Assembly (NCBI GenBank): GCA_050122535.1
Contig: JASFIT010000080.1
Span: 1 to 13,734, forward strand
DNA from: JASFEQ01 sp050122535
Lineage (GTDB): Bacteria > Desulfobacterota > DSM-4660 > Desulfatiglandales > HGW-15
DNA: 13,734 bases
Direction of reading: 5' to 3'
The notes beneath the pieces are model-generated. The model saw only the letters and a program-made list of their open reading frames with translations. It was not told the origin of the DNA and did no database searches. Below are positions 7,500 through 13,734 of the stretch, one piece after another (the first letter of the stretch is position 1; each line of letters opens with the position of its first letter). A program made the position numbers and the translations under genes.

Positions 7500-7648
7500 A
7501 TGCCCCGCCTCTTCAGGCGGGCCCTGTTGAATTTCCCAGAGGGAACCCTATTCAACAGGGCGGGCAGGCTCAATCCTCCTACGTCGAGGGGGAGGAGGTT
7601 GTCTAGGTAAGTGTTAGATGCCCTGCGTTTAAACGCGGGGAGGTTCAC
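7500..7648 (+). mobile_element. IS200/IS605-like right-end relic with omega-RNA-like hairpins
   Basis: Four stems follow one another. CCCGCC/GGCGGG lies at 7504-7509 and 7516-7521. A perfect 11-bp stem pairs 7522-7532 with 7550-7560 and encloses TTCCC-AGA-GGGAA. CCTCCT/AGGAGG lies at 7575-7580 and 7593-7598. The terminal stem CCCTGCGT-TTAA-ACGCGGGG (7621-7640) runs directly into AGGTTCAC (7641-7648). A strong terminal GC hairpin followed by GGTTCAC is typical of right ends of TnpB-bearing IS200/IS605 elements, where it forms the 3' end of the omega RNA next to the guide. A 36-codon plus frame (7500-7610) ends in NRAGRLNPPTSRGRRLSR, similar in style to TnpB C-termini. No other TnpB or TnpA sequence is present, so this is a decayed or minimal non-autonomous copy. 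The assignment is pattern-based. Confidence 0.5.
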
Positions 7649-7678
7649 TTTTTCGCCAAACATAGGAGTCCACAAACA

Positions 7679-8929
7679 ATGATTACCGCCAAACTCATAC
7701 TCGATATTCTTCTAATTCTGATCGTGGCATGGTTTTTTGGCAGCCTCTTCACTCGGTTCGGGCTCCCGGTCATGCTCGGGGAGTTGCTGGCAGGCATCGT
7801 GCTCGGCCCGCCTCTCCTGGGCCTGATCCAAGCCTCTCACTCTCTTGAATTGATTGCCGAATGGGGCATCCTTTTTGTCATGTTCTATACGGGCATGGAG
7901 ATGGACCCCAATGAACTCGTGGAGCACATCTGGTCCTCCCTCAGCGTCGCTGTGGGGGGCTTTATTCTCCCCTTTGCTTTAGGATTCTTAACGTGCAAAC
8001 TATTCGGCGGGACACTCTATCAATCTCTTTTCGTGGGCCTCGGCGTCTCTATAACGGCCATTGCGGTCCAGAGTGTCATCCTCCATTCAATGAGGATCAA
8101 TCAGACGGAGCTGGGTCATATCATCATCGGGGCAGCCATTGCAGATGACATTCTGTCACTGATAGGCATCTCCGTTCTCTTCGGACTCGTCAAGACGGGG
8201 TCTGTTAACCTATCCACCCTCTCTTTTGTCTTTCTAAAGGTCATCGCCCTTTTCGGCCTGACCATAATCCTCGGACACTTTGTGGTCCCGAAGATCACAA
8301 AAAAACTCCACGACAGAGAGGGGAGGGCCTTCACTTTCGCTGTGATAACAGCCCTGGTCATGGCCTACCTCGCCGAATTGGCCGGCTTGCACCTCATCAT
8401 AGGGGCATTCCTAGCAGGCCAGTTCGTCCGAAAGGAGGTCATGGATGAAAAGATCTACGAGTCCCTTAGTGACCGTTTCTACGCCCTGAGTTACGGATTT
8501 CTCGTTCCCATCTTTTTCGCGTCCCTTTCCTTCCACCTCAAAATGACCTATGAATGGTCCTTTCTGTTATTCGCTGTCGTCCTGATCCTCGTCGCCATTC
8601 TCGGCAAGCTTGTGGGGTGCGGTCTTGGGATGAAGCTCTTTGGACACTCCAATTGGGCCTCGGCTGTTGTCGGCTTCGGAATGAACGGAAGGGGCGCTGT
8701 GGAACTTGTGGTGGCCACGGTGGTTATCAATTTGAGCAATCAGTTGATGGAGGGGAGTGTCATATCCGCGCCTTTGCTTACACAGGAACAGTTCGCGGCC
8801 CTGATTCTCATGGCATTTGTCACCACTTTCATGGCGCCCATATCTCTAAAATGGGCGGTCATGAGGACCTGCAGAGCCGATGAGAAGGTCGCTTTCTGCA
8901 CTCTCTGGGATACGGTGGCACAAAAGTGA
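7679..8929 (+). CDS. CPA2-type cation/proton antiporter (Kef/NapA-like)
   Basis: This 416-residue inner-membrane protein is almost entirely hydrophobic, with about 12-13 predicted helices. It swaps Na+ or K+ for protons. The ion-binding pair Asp156-Asp157 (GAAIADDILSL), the membrane Lys310 (ILGKLVG) and GMNGRGAVELV (334-344) are typical of the CPA2 family; the DD pair is usually linked to electrogenic exchange. LGELLAGIVLGPPLLG near residues 33-48 is the usual N-terminal motif. There is no C-terminal TrkA-N or RCK domain, so nucleotide control through RCK is not expected. AGGAG (7664-7668) sits ten bases before the ATG, and the leader contains the IS605-like hairpins. Whether K+ or Na+ is carried cannot be told from sequence alone. 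Confidence 0.88.
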   Translation: MITAKLILDILLILIVAWFFGSLFTRFGLPVMLGELLAGIVLGPPLLGLIQASHSLELIAEWGILFVMFYTGMEMDPNELVEHIWSSLSVAVGGFILPFALGFLTCKLFGGTLYQSLFVGLGVSITAIAVQSVILHSMRINQTELGHIIIGAAIADDILSLIGISVLFGLVKTGSVNLSTLSFVFLKVIALFGLTIILGHFVVPKITKKLHDREGRAFTFAVITALVMAYLAELAGLHLIIGAFLAGQFVRKEVMDEKIYESLSDRFYALSYGFLVPIFFASLSFHLKMTYEWSFLLFAVVLILVAILGKLVGCGLGMKLFGHSNWASAVVGFGMNGRGAVELVVATVVINLSNQLMEGSVISAPLLTQEQFAALILMAFVTTFMAPISLKWAVMRTCRADEKVAFCTLWDTVAQK

Positions 8930-8936
8930 AAGGGAT

Positions 8937-9062
8937 ATGGCAACCGGGAGCGTGGCAAAGCAGGAGGGAGAGCTCCCCGACCACCTTCTCGACGAAAATT
9001 TCAAATGGCGCTTGAATACGATGGTCAACGATTTAGCATCTGAGAAGGAACTTCGGGGTTGA
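8937..9062 (+). CDS. Possible small hypothetical protein (41 aa)
   Basis: This short frame begins seven bases after the antiporter stop. The product is hydrophilic and probably helical (DHLLDENFKWRLNTMVNDLA), with no signal peptide or membrane helix. AAAGGGA lies almost directly before the ATG, closer than usual for a ribosome site, so translation is uncertain and might rely on coupling with the upstream gene. I do not recognise a family. The balanced charge pattern is more protein-like than random, but the length is too short to be sure. Confidence 0.35.
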   Translation: MATGSVAKQEGELPDHLLDENFKWRLNTMVNDLASEKELRG

Positions 9063-9381
9063 TTTATGAAGCTTTACGCGGTACCAAAGTAAGACGTTGT
9101 GTTCCCGGTGTCAGTCCTTTCTTATGAGATCCGTTATTACCCATGCCACACGTTTTCCACAGTATGGCCCCTTGGCTATGCTGAGGCATAAGGTTCATTT
9201 AAAGATGTTCACCGTTGGGCATACCACTTCCAAGCCTTAAACCATTTCTTTCATAGCCTTAAATTTTCCAAGCTTTTATTAATTTCCAGACAGATAATGG
9301 CGGTCACGGCAATGAGATGGTCAGTTGCTGGCAGATTCGCTCATGGCCTGAAGATGAAAAACAAGAAAAGGAGGTGGAGCT
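9063..9381 (+). other. Intergenic region before the TM-helix repeat channel gene
   Basis: No convincing gene lies here. A bulged hairpin sits at 9170-9193 (TATGC-TGAG-GCATA core flanked by CCT and AGG) without a T run. GATAAT (9293-9298) might be a -10 box, but no -35 fits at normal spacing. The region ends in a perfect ribosome site, AAGGAGGT (9368-9375), six bases before the ATG at 9382. Confidence 0.45.
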
Positions 9382-10893
9382 ATGCAAGGTATGTTAGACC
9401 AAATGGCACAGTTGTTTGGATCCTTTATTCCCCGACTGCTAGGGGGCATCACCATCCTGATTGTTGGATGGTTTGTGGCTTTGTTCTTGGCTGGACTTAT
9501 ACGTCGAGGCCTTCAACGTCTCGACTTGGACAAGCGAATGGCGCGCTGGCTTGTGGCAGAAGAAGGGGCCAAGCCCCCTGAATCGGCACGTTGGATATCC
9601 AGGGCCTTTTTCTATCTGTTCATGCTCTTTGTCCTGGTGGGCTTTTTTCAGACATTGGGCCTTACACTGATCACCGAGCCGCTCAATAAACTCTTGGTCC
9701 AGATATTTGAATACGCGCCCAGGCTCCTCGGCCCTGCTCTTCTACTTCTTGTGGCATGGATAGTGGCCAGTGTCTTAAGGCTCATTGTCACTCGAGCCAT
9801 GAATGCCGCCAAGATTGATCAGCGTCTGGGCAGCAAGGTGAGTCCCGAAGAGGCCAAGCCCATTGCTCTGGCCAAATCGGTGGGCGATGCTGTCTACTGG
9901 CTCGTGTTTTTGCTTTTTCTCCCAGCAATTTTGGGCTCTCTGGCCTTGGAAGGGCTTCTGGAGCCTGTCCGTGGGATGATCGACAAGATACTCGACTTCC
10001 TGCCCAATATCCTTAGTGCCGCTTTAATTATCGCGGTGGGCTGGTTTGGGGCCCGGATTCTACAAAGGATTGTGAGCAGTCTCCTAGCGGCCATTGGCGT
10101 AGACCGGCTGAGCGAAAGAGCAGGTCTTGCTACAGCCCTTGGGGATCAGAAACTCTCCGGCGTTCTTGGGTTGGTCGTTTACATCATGATCCTTATTCCC
10201 GTGCTCATTGCTTCCCTGAATGCCTTGGGACTTGATGCCATAACAATGCCAGCCAGCAACATGTTGAACATGATCCTCGCAGCGACGCCCTCCATATTTG
10301 CTGCCATCTTGATTCTGGTCGTCGCTTATGTGGTGGGACGTGTCGTGGCTGGACTCATCGCAAACCTGCTGGCAGGCCTGGGCTTTAATGCGATCCTGGC
10401 CCGACTGGGTTTAGGCAGGGAACCCGCAGAAGGGGAAAGAACACCGTCACAGATCGTGGGGTACCTGGTCCTCGTAGCCATTATGTTGTTTGCTGTGATA
10501 GAGGCGTTAGGTTTACTGGAATTCAGAGAATTGGCTGAACTCGTCTCCCTGTTCATGGTCTTCTTTGGTCATATTGTTCTGGGACTCATCATCTTCGCTC
10601 TCGGCCTCTTCCTGGCCAATGTGGCCTCAAAGGCCGTCCTCTCCAGTGCGACGATACAGGCCAAAGTGCTGGCAACCGTGGCACGGATCGCCATCATCAT
10701 GGTGGCGGGGGCCATGGCATTGCAGCAGATGGGTTTGGCCGATGAGATCATCAGCCTGGCCTTTGGGTTGCTTTTTGGCGCCATTGCCGTTGCCGCGGCA
10801 ATTGCTTTCGGTCTTGGAGGGCGTGACATCGCAGCCCGCCAGCTGGATGAATGGCACGGTACGATAAAGACCGAAAAACCAGAAGACGGTTAG
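9382..10893 (+). CDS. Mechanosensitive-channel-like protein with five conserved TM-helix repeats (CmpX type)
   Basis: This 503-residue membrane protein repeats one unit five times: a short amphipathic lead-in (such as FIPRLLGG, YAPRLLGP, FLPNILSA, ATPSIFAA), a helix ending in GW or AW/AY, then a charged tail such as LDLDKRM or IGVDRLSERAGL. The repeats start near residues 16, 112, 207, 302 and 395, so the spacing is nearly even at about 95. The end AFGLGGRDIAARQLDEW (475-491) is the hallmark of proteins annotated as mechanosensitive channel with conserved TM helix (PF05552), for example Pseudomonas CmpX. A soluble MscS beta-domain is absent. A perfect AAGGAGGT site supports the start. It probably senses membrane tension or takes part in envelope stress responses; channel activity of this type is less well established than for MscS. 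Confidence 0.85.
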   Translation: MQGMLDQMAQLFGSFIPRLLGGITILIVGWFVALFLAGLIRRGLQRLDLDKRMARWLVAEEGAKPPESARWISRAFFYLFMLFVLVGFFQTLGLTLITEPLNKLLVQIFEYAPRLLGPALLLLVAWIVASVLRLIVTRAMNAAKIDQRLGSKVSPEEAKPIALAKSVGDAVYWLVFLLFLPAILGSLALEGLLEPVRGMIDKILDFLPNILSAALIIAVGWFGARILQRIVSSLLAAIGVDRLSERAGLATALGDQKLSGVLGLVVYIMILIPVLIASLNALGLDAITMPASNMLNMILAATPSIFAAILILVVAYVVGRVVAGLIANLLAGLGFNAILARLGLGREPAEGERTPSQIVGYLVLVAIMLFAVIEALGLLEFRELAELVSLFMVFFGHIVLGLIIFALGLFLANVASKAVLSSATIQAKVLATVARIAIIMVAGAMALQQMGLADEIISLAFGLLFGAIAVAAAIAFGLGGRDIAARQLDEWHGTIKTEKPEDG

Positions 10894-10928
10894 GCGAAAC
10901 CTTCAAAGCTATTGCGAGATGATGCACG

Positions 10929-10977
10929 CTGAAGCATGGGGGCGGGGCGTCGAGTCAGCCCCGCCCGGACCCTTCAG
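10929..10977. terminator. Strong GC hairpin between convergent genes
   Basis: GGGCGGGGC (10940-10948) pairs perfectly with GCCCCGCCC (10958-10966) around a 9-base loop. Outside it, CTGAAG (10929-10934) pairs with CTTCAG (10972-10977). It lies between the stops of two genes that face each other, so it likely ends or protects transcripts from both sides. No U-tract follows on either strand, so it is not a standard intrinsic terminator. Confidence 0.55.
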
Positions 10978-11048
10978 TGGGTAATAAAGTCCGTAGCAAG
11001 CAGCCCCATGATAGCCTTTCTACTTAGGTCTTCAGAGATTTTTGATTG

Positions 11049-13286
11049 CTAAGCTGGAAGCCCCTGTCCCTTTATTTCTTTTAGCTGAACGTTCAAGGGT
11101 GCTGCAGGACCTTGCTTTGGCTCACCCATGTAGAGGGTACGATGGGGGAAGGGGATCTCGATACCTCTTTCGTCAAAGACCCGTTTCACCCGTCGATTGA
11201 ATTCCCTCTTCAAACCCCACTGCTTCAGGGGCTTGGTGGTCAACCGGGCCCTAACCACGATGGCTGAATCATCGAATTTGTGTAGACCAAAGATTTCTAT
11301 GGGTTCGAGGATATTCTTGCCGTATTCCGGATCATCCTGCATCTCTTTCCCAATTTCCCTTAATATGTCCATAACCTCGTCCACATCCTCCCTGTAAGCC
11401 ACACCGATATCGATGACCGTCCGTGAGAACTCCTTCGTCATATTGGTGACTGTATCTACGGAGCTATTGGGGACCACGTGGACATTGCCTGATACATCCC
11501 TCAGGCGCATAGTCCGAAGGCCAACCGCTTCCACAACCCCCTCATTCTTCCCCAAGTCCGCGTAATCTCCCACCCGGACACTCTCCTCAAAGAGAATAAA
11601 GAGGCCATTGATCAGGTCTTTAACCAGGGTCTGGGAGCCAAAGCCGACGGCCAGACCTACGATTCCAGCTCCAGCCAGGATGGGCGTCGTATTCACCCCC
11701 AGTCGGTCCAGAATGACGATACCCCCGATGAATCCGGCGGCGATCTTGACGGTGGTGTTGATCATGGGCAAGAGGGTCTTTCGTTTTTGAGTAATCTTTT
11801 TCTTCTTTTTTACTCCCTTTGATTTAAGAAGATACTCTTTTAAATAGTCGCTGGTCTCTATGATGGCAGCAACAACACCAAGGGTGATGAGGATGGCAAT
11901 GGCCCTAAGGATAACCAAGGAGCCCGTATTTGAAGCGACCAGGGTTGAAACGGGGATACCCCAAACTTGGGCAATAACAGCAAGGGCTATGATGATGAGA
12001 ACCCATCTGAACACTTTCCTGAGTATGAGGATATATCGATTCGTTTTTTCCTCGAGACCTGGAAATCGGGACTTTACTTTCTCGTTGATGGCAAAAAACC
12101 TCTTGAACATCCAACCGAGTATCTGCAGAGCCAGTAGAAGGGCCACAAGTGTAATGACCGTTCCAAGCGTCGCCTTGAAAAGGTAATGAAAGCCTTTTTC
12201 ATAGTGGACGATCAGAAAAATGAATATGGCCCACGAGTAAACTATAGCAGGAATTGTCCAGTATCGAACGATCCATCTCATGGTGTTTCTCGAACCTTTG
12301 TCTGCATTTTCTGGATTTTCCTGAGAATTGCCATACCGTGCTCGAATTTCCCGGGAGACCTGCATGATAAAGATGCTCAACATGAGAGGGAAAACAATCA
12401 AAAGGAGGCCTCTGAGAAAGGAGAGGGCGGGAGAGGGGATCTGGAGCAGAAACAGCGTTCTCGTAACCAGTACATATAAGGCCGTGTAGAGAGCAAAGCG
12501 TGAAATCCAGATCCAGATGTAGTTGGCATTTTCGTTGCTAAAGGGCAGTATCCGAATTGGTTCCTCATCTGGGGAGAGCAATACACTAAAGACTTCTAGT
12601 GTCATTCTATAAAAGAAGAGGACCATGAAGAAGAGCAGGGCCAGGGAATGTCCAAGCCCAAACGATGGCAATATCCTGAAAAGAATGAACAGGGAGGCCA
12701 GAATTGCAACATACGGGATCAAAATCACTAGAACCTTTAGGAAGCCCAGCGCAATTTTGGAAGAAAAACCTTTCATACGTGAAGTCAACCTGGGCGCAAC
12801 CCCCCTCAGGAGTAACTTGAGGATCAATGCGATAAGAACGCCGGCTGCCACATCTGCTGCCAAGCGTAACATTTTTGAGTGGTTTTCAGGTCGGGAGAGA
12901 AATGATTTTGCCCTTTCATAGGCAGCTGGCGCCCTGCCCAGTAAAGAGACCGTGCTGGCCGCGGCGTCCATGACATTCTTGGAGATGGAATCGAATCGGG
13001 AAAACAAATTCTCGATAACAAGCACCTCCCTCTCTTTTTTACCCGGCCGTCCCACGGGTCTCTTTTCCCTCTCTTCGGTTGCAGCCTCCCTCGCTTGAAT
13101 GATGTTCTTGAGGTCTTTCAGAAAACCCTCTCTCTTTTGAGGGTCCTCCATGAGGGCCATGACCTCTTTTAATTCTTTTGCGGAGACCTTCTCGCTTTCC
13201 TGGCCATAGGTCGTTGTTGCAAGCAAAATGGCGAGAAAGATAAAAGATATACCGAATAGCCGCCTTTTTACTCTTGTCCAATGCAT
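11049..13286 (-). CDS. Large MscS-family mechanosensitive channel (YbiO-like)
   Basis: This 745-residue protein opens with a signal peptide (cleavage near TTTYGQ, about residue 29) and a charged periplasmic region (about 30-135). About ten or eleven membrane helices follow from residue 141. The MscS core starts around 508. The pore helix is glycine/alanine-rich (LAGAGIVGLAVGFGSQTLVKD, about 537-557), followed by the beta domain (EESVRVGDYADLG, VVPNSS) and a C-terminal alpha/beta part to about 725. Length and layout resemble E. coli YbiO. Such channels open under hypo-osmotic shock to let solutes out. A lysine-rich cytoplasmic loop (about 488-504) precedes the core. AAAGGAGGT (minus strand, 13302-13294) seven bases before the ATG fixes the start. 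It faces the TM-helix repeat gene and diverges from the CNNM-type gene. Confidence 0.92.
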   Translation of the reverse strand: MHWTRVKRRLFGISFIFLAILLATTTYGQESEKVSAKELKEVMALMEDPQKREGFLKDLKNIIQAREAATEEREKRPVGRPGKKEREVLVIENLFSRFDSISKNVMDAAASTVSLLGRAPAAYERAKSFLSRPENHSKMLRLAADVAAGVLIALILKLLLRGVAPRLTSRMKGFSSKIALGFLKVLVILIPYVAILASLFILFRILPSFGLGHSLALLFFMVLFFYRMTLEVFSVLLSPDEEPIRILPFSNENANYIWIWISRFALYTALYVLVTRTLFLLQIPSPALSFLRGLLLIVFPLMLSIFIMQVSREIRARYGNSQENPENADKGSRNTMRWIVRYWTIPAIVYSWAIFIFLIVHYEKGFHYLFKATLGTVITLVALLLALQILGWMFKRFFAINEKVKSRFPGLEEKTNRYILILRKVFRWVLIIIALAVIAQVWGIPVSTLVASNTGSLVILRAIAILITLGVVAAIIETSDYLKEYLLKSKGVKKKKKITQKRKTLLPMINTTVKIAAGFIGGIVILDRLGVNTTPILAGAGIVGLAVGFGSQTLVKDLINGLFILFEESVRVGDYADLGKNEGVVEAVGLRTMRLRDVSGNVHVVPNSSVDTVTNMTKEFSRTVIDIGVAYREDVDEVMDILREIGKEMQDDPEYGKNILEPIEIFGLHKFDDSAIVVRARLTTKPLKQWGLKREFNRRVKRVFDERGIEIPFPHRTLYMGEPKQGPAAPLNVQLKEIKGQGLPA

Positions 13287-13328
13287 CCCGCTTACCTCCT
13301 TTCTACTAGCGTATGGTGTTGATGGATA

Positions 13329-13357
13329 TTTACATGTAAGGCTAAAATTGCTATCAA
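13329..13357 (-). promoter_or_regulatory. Possible promoter of the MscS gene overlapping a palindrome
   Basis: On the minus strand TTGATA (13357-13352) and TGTAAA (13334-13329) have a 17-base spacer, a moderate promoter match. The perfect 10-bp palindrome TTACATGTAA (13330-13339) covers most of the -10, so a dimeric repressor could sit there. This is inference from position only. Confidence 0.3.
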
Positions 13358-13480
13358 AGTGTTAAGGTACAGCTCCAATACATGGGTCCCCCACCGGACG
13401 AATTACAAGCAGACTGAATGGGGTTTTATGCTAACCGCAAAATAGCTCAATGCGCCCATCTAATCAAGGTAAGAGGAGCC

Positions 13481-13516
13481 ATGCCTTTATGGCCTTTGTG
13501 GCCGTTTGAAATCTGA
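13481..13516 (+). CDS. Putative leader peptide MPLWPLWPFEI
   Basis: An 11-codon ORF rich in Pro and Trp ends 29 bases before the CNNM/CorC-type gene. GAGGAG (13473-13478) lies two bases before its ATG, closer than ideal, and AAGGT (13466-13470) is ten bases upstream. The DNA holds a 9-base tandem repeat (CCTTTATGG, CCTTTGTGG). Proline-rich leader ORFs such as mgtL are known to control Mg2+ transporter genes, so a regulatory role is conceivable but unproven. Confidence 0.3.
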   Translation: MPLWPLWPFEI

Positions 13517-13532
13517 CCAGCACGTTCATTAC

Positions 13533-13538
13533 GGGGAG
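13533..13538 (+). promoter_or_regulatory. Ribosome binding site of the CNNM/CorC gene
   Basis: GGGGAG lies seven bases before ATG 13546 and decides the start of the truncated gene. Confidence 0.7.
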
Positions 13539-13545
13539 TGAAAAC

Positions 13546-13734
13546 ATGGAAGAAACGAATATATTTTTCATGGTTATCTTTCTGATTGTTCTCTTGGGCT
13601 TTTCCGCCTTTTTTTCAGGATCTGAGACCGCTTTGATGGCCCTCAGCAGACTGCGTCTCACGCACTTGGCTGAGACCAAGCCCAGGAGAGCGAGACTTGT
13701 AGAACGCGTGCTGGAAAAACCTGAACGGCTCATC
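13546..13734 (+). CDS. CNNM/CorC-family transporter (DUF21 domain), 3'-truncated
   Basis: Only the first 63 residues lie in the window. After a short start comes a membrane helix (about 6-24), then FFSGSETALMALSRLRLTHLAE, the characteristic start of the DUF21/CNNM transmembrane domain shared by CorC/HlyC-family proteins such as YfjD, MpfA and YhdP. Full members continue with two more membrane helices, a pair of CBS domains and a CorC_HlyC domain, which would lie beyond the window. The family is linked to Mg2+ (and possibly Na+) export. The gene diverges from the MscS gene and is preceded by a possible leader peptide. Confidence 0.88.
   Translation, partial: MEETNIFFMVIFLIVLLGFSAFFSGSETALMALSRLRLTHLAETKPRRARLVERVLEKPERLI

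Noticed and set aside
7361..7675. 104-codon minus-strand ORF across the hairpin region
   Set aside because: It runs through the palindromic IS605-like segment, has no family resemblance or ribosome site, and is best explained by the symmetric, GC-rich stems.
9150..9160. DnaA-box-like TTTTCCACA
   Set aside because: A single imperfect box without a cluster, an AT-rich unwinding element or replication genes does not indicate an origin.
9297..9581. 94-codon plus ORF overlapping the start of the TM-helix repeat gene
   Set aside because: The perfect AAGGAGGT site and the conserved repeats support the other frame from 9382; this one has no support.
13464..13733. Minus-strand ORF at the right edge
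   Set aside because: The plus strand encodes an obvious DUF21/CNNM N-terminus with a good ribosome site; the minus frame is its shadow.

Overview
This window looks like a chromosomal segment of a Gram-negative, deltaproteobacterial-type organism (Desulfobacterota and relatives). The assignment is inference. It rests on an exported DUF2914 protein, a GH57/DUF3536 glucan enzyme next to GlgC and MalQ, moderate GC content, strong AGGAGG-type ribosome sites and periplasm-facing proteins. No rRNA, tRNA, CRISPR array or intact mobile element is visible.

Left part (1-7256), storage glucan and second messenger: a 5'-truncated GH57/DUF3536 glucanase-like gene is followed by a GC-rich palindromic spacer. 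Next comes a tightly packed three-gene operon: an exported DUF2914 protein, a diadenylate cyclase fused to YbbR repeats (CdaA and CdaR in one chain), and MalQ (4-alpha-glucanotransferase). It starts from a good extended -10 promoter. The cyclase and malQ share an ATGA overlap. Convergent to malQ, only 16 bases away, lies glgC (ADP-glucose pyrophosphorylase), which has its own promoter at its far end.

Middle (7257-7678): the intergenic region between glgC and a rightward antiporter gene carries a dense series of hairpins. It resembles the right end of an IS200/IS605-type element (the part that makes TnpB omega RNA), with a possible remnant of a TnpB C-terminus and no intact transposase.

Right part (7679-13734), ion and osmotic homeostasis: a CPA2-type cation/proton antiporter, a possible 41-residue ORF, a 503-residue channel-like protein built of five TM-helix repeats, a strong hairpin between convergent genes, a 745-residue YbiO-like MscS channel on the minus strand, and the start of a CNNM/CorC-type transporter. 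The last gene is preceded by a tiny Pro/Trp-rich ORF.

Taken together, the window places the enzyme that makes c-di-AMP, a messenger known to control potassium and osmolyte balance and in cyanobacteria glycogen metabolism, among glycogen enzymes on one side and turgor and ion-transport proteins on the other. That functional link is inference from gene order. The enzyme identities rest on clear motifs.
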